NCBI GenBank assembly: GCA_935421135.1
Contig: OW285191.1
Span: 1,860,001 to 1,924,000 of the forward strand
Origin: Bugulina stolonifera
Taxonomy: Eukaryota > Bryozoa > Gymnolaemata > Cheilostomatida > Bugulidae
DNA: 64,000 nucleotides
Direction: 5' to 3'
Positions 1 to 9,345 of the stretch are shown here, one piece after another. Every line of letters starts with the position of its first letter. The stretch's first letter is position 1. The notes below the pieces were generated by a model. That model ran no database searches and had not been told where the DNA came from. It worked only from the letters and a program-made list of their open reading frames with translations. The translations under genes were made by a program, and so were the position numbers.

Positions 1-3000
1 GTTCGTGTTTCGTATCGTTGCACCTTCTCACAACATTCCCTCATCTCCCACTCTTGGCCGAGCACCTTGGTCGTGATAAAGTCTCCCTTGTGCCTATCGC
101 AGAAGGGTCTGGGAAACCATCTACCATATTCTCTGTAGAACTCTTCTTTTTTATCTTTTCGGATGACCTCATCTATACTACGAGCACTCAGAGCCATGTA
201 AGCGCTATCCTTGTCCATTTCTACGTACTCAAAGTCCTCTCTGCTGACGAATCTGTGAAAATAAAACGAACGGGTTGTAGGGGGGGGGGGGGGTTGGGGT
301 TGACACCAAAGAATAAATAGAGAAGGATTTGATAAAATCTTTGTATAGTCTAGTTCTACTTACCTATCCATAAAGTCGTAGTAGAATTCTAGCATTCTCA
401 ACTTGGCTCTCTGGAGGATAACGAATCCTACGACAGATGGAACATCCATTCGAATCTAAAAGAAAGAAAGAGAGAGAGAGAGTTTACCCTACCACTCAGA
501 AAAAGTTTCGTCAAATCAAGAATCAAAATAAAAAGAAAGATTGTCAACACTTGCCTTTTTCTTGTGAAGCTCTATCTCAAAGTAGTTTTCATCAACTTCG
601 TTGAGACTAGAAAAGTGCCTACTCCTCACTTTGACAGCCGCCTCCTCTACTGTCTCCACATACTTGACAGTCTTATGTTTCTCTTTATTTGTTATAGTCT
701 TTCCGTAGGCTGAATTCCCAACGAGCTTGCTGGTGCTGGCCAAGAGGGCCAGGTCGGGGTTCACATCCCCACCTCTTCTTGCGTCTGAGACCGAAGAACC
801 AAAGTCTTTGTAGATGGCTCGTGGGATAAAGTGAACAAACTGATAGATCCTGGTAATTATCAAACCTTGATCTAGATACCATCTAGCCAGATCGGAGAGT
901 AGTGTGATTCGCTCGCCAAAAAGACTCCCTACGAGCATTCGCTGAGGTCTCTTCAAGAATCCGTTCTGTTCGGCAAAAGCGCGCATGTGTTCGCTAAGGT
1001 GTTCTCTTCCCACGTTTATATTCTTGAAAATAGGTGCCATCTCAGAGAACTTCGCTTTTAGCTCTTCGGGTACGGAAATGTCACACTCCACTAAACCATA
1101 GTACTCTCCACTACGAATGTTATTGATTATCTTATCGAGGTTGACGTAACCCCTCTCCGGATAGAGAGAAGAAAAGAAGATGGTGAGAAATGTCCTAACT
1201 TCTACATCCGAACGAACTCGCGCTTCCCACTCACACTGCCGAGTGGTGATGAGCTTATAGCCTAGAGCCTTGATGTAATCTTCTTTCCTTGCAGTGTCTA
1301 CCCGGAGCTCTTCATTCGTCATGTTTCTGACACCTTTTCCAATCCCTCCTAGCTCGCACTCGTGCCCATGCCAGTAGCAACCGTGGAATTGGTACACCGT
1401 CCGACTCTGTTCGCTATAACCATCCACTGGTAGGTTGTGACAGCCTATCCTCATTTCTCCTCCATTCTGTTGGTAAAGGATGACCTCTCCTCTCTTCCAC
1501 GATTGGAACTCTAACCAACCATGCGCCACTTTGCTGAACTTTTTAATAGGTTCTAGAGCAAAGCCTCGGCTCTCTAGCCTCCGCCTGGGATAACCCGTAG
1601 GCATATTCCCCATCATACAGTATAGGTAGAGGGCGTTGGCATCAACTCCCAGAATGGACCTACAGGGTTTTGCGGATGTGCCATACATCTTCTCTCGAAT
1701 AGAGGTCACTCCAACTTCATGATGTCTGTGAAAGATAATGCTCGGCCCTCCCACGAGGTTATCACGAAGAGTATGGTACAGACTTTTGCTCTCCTCATCG
1801 AACAGACATATGGGTTGCGAGTTGCAAAGTTCGTCTCGGAGAGACATTAACCTATGCAGCGGAAGAGCGGCTTGTGGAGGAGAGTAGCCATAAGGTCGGG
1901 CCTCCACCTCCATAAACAACCATCTGATAGCCAAGCCTGGAAGCGAGATTGCGGATTTCAACATGTCAATACCCTTTTGTCGATAGATAGAGCTCTGACG
2001 TGCAATGGCCTCGATGAATGGGGCCACATCGAGGTTGTTGTACCAGATGAGAAAATCCCTGAACGTTTCCATGTTCTCTCTTTCCCACACGACCTGACAG
2101 TGGTGATAATCTTGCTCACTCAATTCTTGCTGAGTCAGCGAGTTGAAAAAACTCTCTCGGGGAGGGAGTCCATAATAATCCAACCTTCTCAGGGAATCTA
2201 CCCAGTCGTAAGGAAAGAATCCCTTACTCTCTGACACACCAAATGCCTTCAAGTATTTGGAGTAGTTGAAGCCCGGTGCGATAAAGCTGCATATGTCAAG
2301 GAACCTAAAACGTCTACTCTCCACGCAGGACATACTGTTAACACGCTTAACGATGAAGACAAAATCTTCTCCCTCCTCCTCTTGTAGAGAGCGAAGCAAA
2401 GGTCCCTTTAGTATATTTAGGTCATACTTTTGTGAGTTGAAACCAACCACCGGAACGCTGGAGATGTGCTGTTCTAACTCTCTTTCTAATCCGGAGAGAC
2501 CGGACTTCACCCTGTAAGTCGAGACGTTAGAGAACTTTTCGTCAGCAAAGGCTTCTTCTCTATCCGCCCGATCCGCAAGGAAAGTAGAGAGTCGCTTGCG
2601 TACATCCCGGAATCTTTCTCCGAACAAATCTCCTGCCACGTCAGCAATCTTTGCTATGTATTGGACGAATTGACGAATGCACTTCGTTCCATCCTTGCTG
2701 TCGACACTCCTCACAAAACACTTGGCCTGCTCAAACCCCGGGACGTTAGAACATACAGATATGCTCAGTAACTCGTGTCTTGCACTAAAAGTCATTGTGG
2801 AGGTGTTAGTTTGTAGGTTGTCTTTTGGCATGAAGCATTCAATATCATAGGTGATATAGTAGGGGTAGTATAAGAGGTCGGGGTTCACCACCTCTATTCC
2901 CGCCACTCGCTTGAGTTTTGTGAATATGGTTGGCGGGGGTCCAAACGTTCCACCAGGGAAAACAAACACCGATGCTTCCTCTGGCGAGCACTTATGTCGC

Positions 3001-4354
3001 CGTAGGCTGGACAAACGTGTGAAAGCGCCATCGCACAACTTGCAGGTGAAACATCTGGCAAACGAATCAACATTCTTTATCCAGCTGAAGTGTTTTTCGT
3101 ACATGTTGACAAAGAGTTTACGGGCTTTGTTTCGTGCCCCAGATGACCAAACTATCGGAGCTACCCCCTCATCAGTTAGGCAGAAGACTATTATAGATAT
3201 GTCAAAATGATCTTCCAAGGCCAGCAGATCACTCGCGCCCACCCCGGGAAAGTCTGACAAAGTTGATGAGGGTGGGGAAGAAGATCTAGATTGTCTCATG
3301 TATTGTTTAAACAAGCGATGTGTTGTGGTCTGAGAGGGGCGATGACAGCAACATCCCTTCTTTGGGTCGCAGTTACAGTCATACATCATGGCCAAACATC
3401 TAAAGAAACACAATTTGTCTGGGTAGGGACGGGCACCTCCTCTGGTCCAAAAGTCTACATCTAGTGCTATCACGTGTCGGTTGTTAAGTATGTAGTCTGG
3501 GAGTTTGCTCACTACACCACCCACCTTGCCAATCTCTAGGAGTTTATAGATGTAGAATGTCAAATTTGCAATGTGACGTAAAACCCAAGCGGTGTTCGGT
3601 CACCTTTGTGCTGACCTCTCTCTCAAGTCGAGCTCCTGCACAGATTCGCAAAACTCTCTCATCTCATTCTCTGCTCTGATCAGTCTTGGCTTGGGGAAGA
3701 ACGCGGCATTGTTGCTTGATGAGTGAAAGTAGCGCAACTCTCCACTGGTCTTATGCTCGAGGATGACTCCAGCGCTACAGTTAATCTTCACAGTACAAGG
3801 TACTCTCTTCCACATCGCTCTCAATTTAGTCCACACCTCTTCATCTCCTTCATCTTCACATTCCCCTCTCCACACTCGAACGTTGAGAATGTCTTCTACA
3901 GGACGAGAGTGTATTGTGGACCTGATCGAACTCCAATAGCGGGCTAGTAGCACCCCCATCTCATCCCCCTCTTCAGCTGTTGGAGGTTTGGACCAGAAAA
4001 CATCATCAAACTTCTCTGCATCCCCCTCATCTTTTTCCGCCTTGGCCTCGCTATGAAATCGTCTCATGTGATGACCTAGCTTTCTCCTCCCATCAAAACA
4101 TCCGCCACAAACCGGGCACTTGTGTGGGTGAGCCTGCGCATGCATTCTCTTCGTGTGCCTGTCTAGAGAAAACGCTGTTTTGAGAACCAGACCGCATAGT
4201 TGACAGGTGTGCTCGGCCTGACGAGAGCTCTCCCCCCCTATAAAAATACAAAATAGTAGGGTGTAAGTTATTCTTTTACCTCATACTACTATTAGCAATC
4301 CACAATTGTTACCAACTACCTCATTTAGCACTAACCTTTTTTACTTGTTGACAT
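1..4354 (-). pseudogene. Zinc-finger/family-B DNA polymerase with Vsr-like domain, left copy (3' end off window)
   Basis: A virus- or transposon-type DNA polymerase B gene read leftward. Inferred exons: 4354-4336 (ATG, six codons), 4237-555, 455-364 and 252 to beyond base 1, all in one frame. The product starts with two C2H2 fingers (about 4190-4060). From base 3563 a second stretch carries CFFRCLAMMYD, then a Cys/His motif (CKLCDGAF), exonuclease motifs YDIEC (about residue 240 from 3563), VGFNSQKYDL (370) and YNNLDVAPF (505), palm motif A GVDANALYLY (635), a Vsr-endonuclease-like block YQFHGCYWHGH...CEW (710-780), and motif B KLVGNSAYG (940). Motif C is in exon 4 near base 215 but reads D-K-D-S; the right copy has D-T-D-S. 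Defects: an in-frame TGA at 3602-3600 where the right copy has AGA, and a GC instead of GT donor at 554-553. Domain calls rest on motif recognition; protein priming is likely for this polymerase type but not shown. Confidence 0.85.
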
Positions 4355-4645
4355 CTCTGATCAGGTGCTGACTAGTAGGTAAGTGTCTCTGTTTAGTCTC
4401 CCTATAAAAAATATATAGTAGTAGGGTGTAAGTTAATTTTTTTTGTTTTTGGCTCAATAGCGTTATATACAATAGACACTTCACAATTGCTGCCGATTAC
4501 CCTATTTAGCACTAACCTTATGTTGTACTTGTTGACATCTCTGATCAGGCGCTGACTAGTAGGTAGCTGTCTCTGTTTACTCTCACTCTGTTGACTAGAG
4601 GCTGATTGTTCATACTGCTAGAGTGAGAAACTCATACCTTAAATA
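4231..4645 (-). promoter_or_regulatory. Duplicated leader and promoter of the left PolB gene
   Basis: Two related ~170 bp segments (about 4245-4405 and 4410-4580) each contain an exon-like stretch around ATGTCAACAAGT, a GTTAGT donor and a pyrimidine/TATAG acceptor. The PolB-proximal copy supplies the start codon at 4354. A TATA-like TATTTAAG lies on the minus strand at 4645-4638, just outside the satellite. The promoter role is inferred from position. The same arrangement is present in the right copy. Confidence 0.55.
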
Positions 4646-4696
4646 GTAGTATTCAGTGGGCGGAGTCTAACCATTTCCCCACCCTTGGCAATACCA

Positions 4697-5460
4697 CCCC
4701 GATGTGAATCCGAAGCCTCCCGATGTGAATCCGAAGCCTCCCGATGCACTCCGATGTGAATCCGAAGCCTCCCGATGTGAATCCGAAGCCTCCCGATGCA
4801 TCCCGATGTGATTCCGAAGCCTCCCGATGCACCCCGATGTGAATCCGAAGCCTCCCGATGTGAATCCGAAGCCTCCCGATGCACCCCGATGTGAATCCGA
4901 AGCTTCCCGATGCATCCCGATGTGATTCCGAAGCTTCCCGATGCATCCCGATGTGATTCCAAAGCTTCCCGATGCATCCCGATGTGATTCCGAAGCTTCC
5001 CGATGCATCCCGATGTGAATCCGAAGCTTCCCGATGTGATTCCGAAGCCTCCCGATGCATCCCGATGCACCCCGATGTGAATTGACACATCGGGACACAT
5101 CGGGACACATCGGGATGCATCGGGAAGCTTCGGAATCACATCGGGATGCATCGGGAAGCTTCGGAATCACATCGGGATGCATCGGGAAGCTTCGGATTCA
5201 CATCGGGATGCATCGGGAAGCTTCGGAATCACATCGGGATGCATCGGGAAGCTTCGGATTCACATCGGGATGCATCGGGAGGCTTCGGATTCACATCGGG
5301 GTGCATCGGGAGGCTTCGGATTCACATCGGGATGCATCGGGAGGCTTCGGATTCACATCGGGATGCATCGGGAGGCTTCGGATTCACATCGGGAGGCTTC
5401 GGATTCACATCGGGGTGCATCGGGAGGCTTCGGATTCACATCGGGGTGCATCGGGTCACA
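4697..5460. repeat. Inverted satellite array between the divergent element genes, left copy
   Basis: About 770 bp of alternating 21-bp (CCCGATGTGAATCCGAAGCC plus one base) and 31-bp units built around CCCGATG. Left of about 5080 the units read CCCGATG; right of it they read CATCGGG, so the array is a long imperfect palindrome with its centre near 5080-5110. It sits exactly between the PolB gene leader and the promoter of the rightward gene. Long frames of MHREASESH-type repeats cross it on both strands but are artefacts of the unit. It could be a replication origin, a shared promoter/enhancer, or structural DNA; the sequence alone does not decide. Confidence 0.9.
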
Positions 5461-5506
5461 TTGGGATTGGATAAAAAAAAGGGAGGAGCCAAGAAATGAG
5501 CAGTTG

Positions 5507-5512
5507 TATAAA
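5507..5512 (+). promoter_or_regulatory. TATA box of the left SSB-like gene
   Basis: TATAAA lies 84 bases upstream of the ATG at 5596, directly after the inverted array, and is conserved in the right copy (27446-27441, minus). It is probably the core promoter; the transcription start is not proven. Confidence 0.6.
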
Positions 5513-5595
5513 GGGAGAGTGGGATCACAGTCTCAGCATTCAAAGTTCAGCACATCACAACTGTACAGCTACACTACTACAATAGTACATTATCA

Positions 5596-6913
5596 ATGGA
5601 TACTGACAACATAGTCCAAAACCAAGAAGAGTTATTTGCGGGCTTAACGGACTCACAAATGGATGGAATTATTGAAGAAGAAGAGTGCAGTCAGAAGAGG
5701 AAAGAAGAGGTGGATGCGTTAAAAGAGGCACGGAAGAAGGGGAAAATAATAGGAGTGGGGAGTCTTGCCCGAAAGGATCTTTCTAACATGGCGGACTCTC
5801 CATCCTCCCCGGAGCGGGCCTCAGATAGGGGCGAGACCACAACAACCAAGAAGAGGAAGAACCCAAAAGGAGATGAAATCTGTGCTAAGAAAAAGAAGAA
5901 ACCCCAGGTGATTGTAATATCAGATGATGATGATGATGATGGCCACGGAGCCGATACGGCTACGGAAGAAATGGATGGTGGTGAGACGACGAAGGGAAAA
6001 AAAGCTACCAAGTCCCCTTGCAAGGGGAAGAAAAAGAGCGGGGGACTAAGCCTGGAGAAAGCTCGTGCAGTGGCGGCAACCCTAATGTAAGTAGCCCTAT
6101 TCGTATATCTATAAATTACCGTACTATCTTTCTCCCGTTTAACCGCTTTGTCGGATCTATATACACCACTTTCGTTATTGTAGGAGCATGGGAGCGGAGA
6201 AGAGGAGCTCTCTGCAGACAACGGTGAAGCTGTCAGAGCTAGAGCCAGGAACTGTGCTAGAAGTGAGTGGAGGTTCGGTGGTTGAAACGGCATTCGGAAA
6301 AGCATTCTTAGCCAGGGCAAGCTATGTGGATGACAAGGGGATGAGACAGTGCATCAGCTTTCACACCAACATTCGTCACGCCATGCCCAAGCTAGCGGAT
6401 GTCAAAGAAGAGGAGCTAAAAGACCTTACCCTTCCACCTAGGATCATGGTGTACTTGGGACAGCAGGAGACCGCTAAAGGACAAAACACATTCAATCGTA
6501 TCGAGAGCGTGTGCTCCCTGCCAGGAGCAGCCATGAAAAAGCTGGCCGGTGACTTGAGAAAGAAGACCTTGGCCCAGTTGGAAGAATTTTTTCGAGTGCA
6601 AACGCTATCTTCATTCCCCGTTGGTTCTGTGCTGGTGATGACCGCGCTCCGACCCACATACGTCCCAAGATGCGGTGATGGTGATAATGCGAGCAACTCC
6701 ATTGCCACCTACGAGTGCCGGATTGGAAACGAAGAAAAAAAGGGAGAGGTCTTCCTTCCGGGATGTCTGGCAGTTTCGATGAAAGAGCTCCTCCCCTCCG
6801 TGATGGTGTACAAGGGACAGAAGACTTCCAAGAGCGGGAGGACATTCTACGATTGTGCCATTCTAGATTCCATCCTCGGCGAGCGTCTCCTCCCCGCCAC
6901 TGCACAGTTTTGA
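5596..6913 (+). CDS. Nuclear basic/acidic protein with duplicated OB-like domain, intact left copy
   Basis: Two exons, 5596-6086 and 6184-6913, joined across a 97 bp GTAAGT...TAG intron give a 406-residue open frame; the joined codon is AT|G. The N-terminal ~165 residues are low-complexity: lysine/arginine clusters (KKRKNPK, KKKKK), an IVISD motif followed by an aspartate run, and KGKKKSGG, suggesting a nuclear protein. The C-terminal ~240 residues hold two similar blocks, roughly residues 175-280 and 300-400, each beginning with a hydrophobic L-x-x-G-x-x-L-x-V stretch and ending in IMVYLGQQ...GQNTF or VMVYKGQKTSKSGRTF. This resembles a tandem OB-fold, so single-strand DNA binding alongside the divergent polymerase is plausible, but it is inference; I recognise no named family. 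No stop or frameshift is seen in this copy, whereas the right copy has one nonsense codon. Confidence 0.75.
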
Positions 6914-6939
6914 GGCAAAAACTTTTGTCATTCACACTC

Positions 6940-7335
6940 ATTCGTGTCTACTTATCAATTGATTTTATATTATTACTCTCAAACTCGTGTATCGTTAGCC
7001 TTACTCATATTTTTCATAGTCGTATATCGGTTTTTATCGATTGATTTTATATTATTACTCTCAAACGTATTGAAAATTAAAACAAACTCGTGTATCATTA
7101 CCCTTACTCATATTTTTCATAGTCGTATATCAAGTTTTTTATCGCTTGATTTTATATTATTACTCTCAAACGTATTGAAAATTAAAACAAACTCGCGTAT
7201 CATTACCCTTACTCATATTTTTTTCGTAGTCACATATCAAGTTTTTTATCGATTGATTTTATATTATTACTCTCAAACGCATTGAAAATTAAAACAAACT
7301 CGTGTATCATTACCCTGACTCATATTTTTCATAGT
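6940..7335 (+). repeat. AT-rich tandem repeat, left copy
   Basis: Three to four units of about 105 bp containing TATATTATTACTCTCAAACG, AAAATTAAAACAAACTCG and ACTCATATTTTTCATAGTCG, starting right after the stop of the SSB-like gene. Mirrored in the right copy. Non-coding; the short frames across it are periodic artefacts. Confidence 0.85.
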
Positions 7336-7403
7336 CGCATATCATCTATTCTAGAATACATCACACACCATTACTCTAACCCGTATTTTCCTTCGCTTCA
7401 CCC

Positions 7404-7912
7404 TACTCTAGCCGACGGTCCGCCCGCGAGGGCCGCGACGGGTCGTTGGGGCGGGAGGGTGGGGGAGGGGCGGGGGATGGGCGGGGGGAGGGCGGCGTGG
7501 GGCCACGGCTGGACTCGCAAACGAGAACCGCCGCGAGGCGGAGGGCGAGGCGGAGGGGAGGGGTGGGGAGGGGTGGGGAGGGGCGGGGACGGGTGGAGGG
7601 AGGACGGGTGGGGTTCGCGGGGCGCGCGCGTACGCGCGCCCCCTCGCCCGAGCCGTGGGACGGGGCGAGGGCGGGGCGCGGGGTTTGCTCTTTAGACTGG
7701 GTTCCGCGCAACAGCCGATGAGGTTTTTGAAACCCCACCCGCGATGGGGGGGAGTAGGTTCTAGGGCTTTGCACATAGAGTGAGGTTTAGGGGAAAGGAG
7801 GGGGCGAGAGGACGGGTGGGGTGGTCGTCCGCCCGGGGAGTTTTTGGATCTAGGGCTAATACGACGCGGAAATGGCCGGGTGTCTGTGTAGATCTGCACT
7901 GACTATACTACT
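7404..7912 (+). repeat. GC-rich, G-run-rich terminus of the PolB element, left copy
   Basis: An abrupt change to very G-rich sequence on the plus strand (GGGGAGGGGCGGGG-type runs, 7440-7700), then a moderately GC-rich tail to TGCAGATCT and the terminal TACTACTA. Homology to the right copy (25159 onward, inverted) stops at about 7912, marking this as the inner end of the element. Many G-runs could form quadruplexes. The apparent 60-160 codon frames here are composition artefacts. Confidence 0.8.
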
Positions 7913-7944
7913 AATATTTATTAAATGCAACTTTATTTGATTGT

Positions 7945-8092
7945 TACATTCATATTACTAATCCAACAGCTTTGTTTACATGTACATACTAGCATACAGC
8001 TTTTAGTAGCATGTGACATGTACATTATATTGTGTAAAGCAGTGTGTACTCTAACCAGTGAGAGGAATAACACATTCTCTCTCTGTAACGAT
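7945..8092 (+). repeat. Dispersed duplicate of 13889-14123
   Basis: Nearly identical to sequence 6 kb downstream, including CATATTACTAATCCAACAGC and the stretch through AACCAGTGAGAGGAATAACA. It lies about 30 bp outside the inner end of the left PolB element. Confidence 0.8.
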
Positions 8093-9204
8093 GTGCATTA
8101 TTTTACACTAAAGCTACATATACATATATCATGGGCTTATGTCTGTCTAGAGCAAGTACAACGTGTGTACATATAGTACTGTGTAAGTATAGAACTATAG
8201 ATAGTACTACTACATGTGTTTAGTTTAGACTAGTTAGTACAGTTGGAAATAATGTTCACCCCAAATGCCGAGAGAAGACAACTCTTAAGTAATGTGTATT
8301 GTAATGAACTATGGGGATATCTATACATAATGTGACATAATTAACTGCGTGCCGTACTGTCAGCACCTCACTCATACTAAGTCTATTTTGTATATATTTA
8401 TACAAGTCTAACTATGAAGGGCCAAGAGCTGATGCCCACACAGTAAACACATGCAGTAATAATTGTTTTTCCTACATCTCAATCCTCTTCTAAACCTAAC
8501 CGTGCAAGGGTCAACCTTCTATCTCTAGGTTATGGTCATACCTATCAACAATATATTGGGCTTGAGGACTTTTGAGTCACTTAAAGGGGAAAATCACAAA
8601 TTTTGAAGTGATTCTAAAGTGATAGTTCGAAATCTGGCGGTTCCAGACGTCATTTCCACAAATACCAAAATCCGCGTTTTTATCCAAAAAATCGGTTTAT
8701 CTGATTGGTCATGGGCGCATCCTTGTTGTTAGTCTAAGATCTGCAGACTTACACCGATATGCGAGGTGATTAATATATGCCCCGTTAAATCCACTATATT
8801 GCTATAGCCGTGCTGTTTCCGGTAAGTTTGCGCATTCACAGTTTACTGGTTTGCGACAGCCACTTGTGTTTTTTAGTAATTTCCAAAGTTTTCTGCTACT
8901 TACACTTGCTTGTTTTTTATACTGACTAATATAGCTCACGGCATATTCTACAATGCATATTTATCCGTCGGTAAGAAATCAAATCAAGTTATATTATAAT
9001 AAGTATTTGTTCATTCTTTTCTAATCCTACTAGATTATTTCCCACCGACTCTGACTGACAGTCACTGCAGTTTCACTGAACTATAAAAAACGCTAGTTTC
9101 AATTTGTTTAAAATAATTATTTATTATCAATTATGTTTGTTTTTATTTACTTATGCACGTAATTAATTAATAACTGTTCTACCATGGGTTGCATTGGTAG
9201 TTCA

Positions 9205-9345
9205 GCGGAGCTAGCAGTGACTCTCAGTCAGATTCGGAGCTAGTAGTGACTCTCAGTCAGATTCGGATCTTGCAGTGACTCTCAGTCAGATACGGAGCTA
9301 GCAGTGACTCTCAGTCAGATTCAGCTAGCAGTGACTCTCAGTAAG
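9205..9345 (+). repeat. Tandem repeat, about 30-bp unit, 5 copies
   Basis: Repeated AGTGACTCTCAGTCAGATTC separated by GGAGCTAG-type spacers. Non-coding. Confidence 0.85.

Noticed and set aside
516..555. PolB ending with ASVDNLSFYFDS
   Set aside because: These residues are intron sequence; the right copy has a clean GTAAGT donor here and the frame continues in exon 3.
4697..5460. CRISPR array
   Set aside because: Units are contiguous with no unique spacers, orientation reverses at the centre, and the host is a eukaryote.
4639..5614. Many 90-190 codon frames with MHREASESHRDASG-type repeats (also 27339-28323)
   Set aside because: They arise on both strands and in all frames from the 21/31-bp satellite.
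5691..6320. 209-codon minus-strand Ser/Phe-rich frame (and its mirror at 26633-27262)
   Set aside because: Antisense shadow of the acidic/basic SSB-like gene, mirroring its Lys/Glu codons.
7282..7899. Arg/Gly/Pro-rich frames in GC-rich blocks (also 25176-25682 and 55666-56013)
   Set aside because: Composition artefact of G-runs; present on both strands, no conserved start or splice sites.
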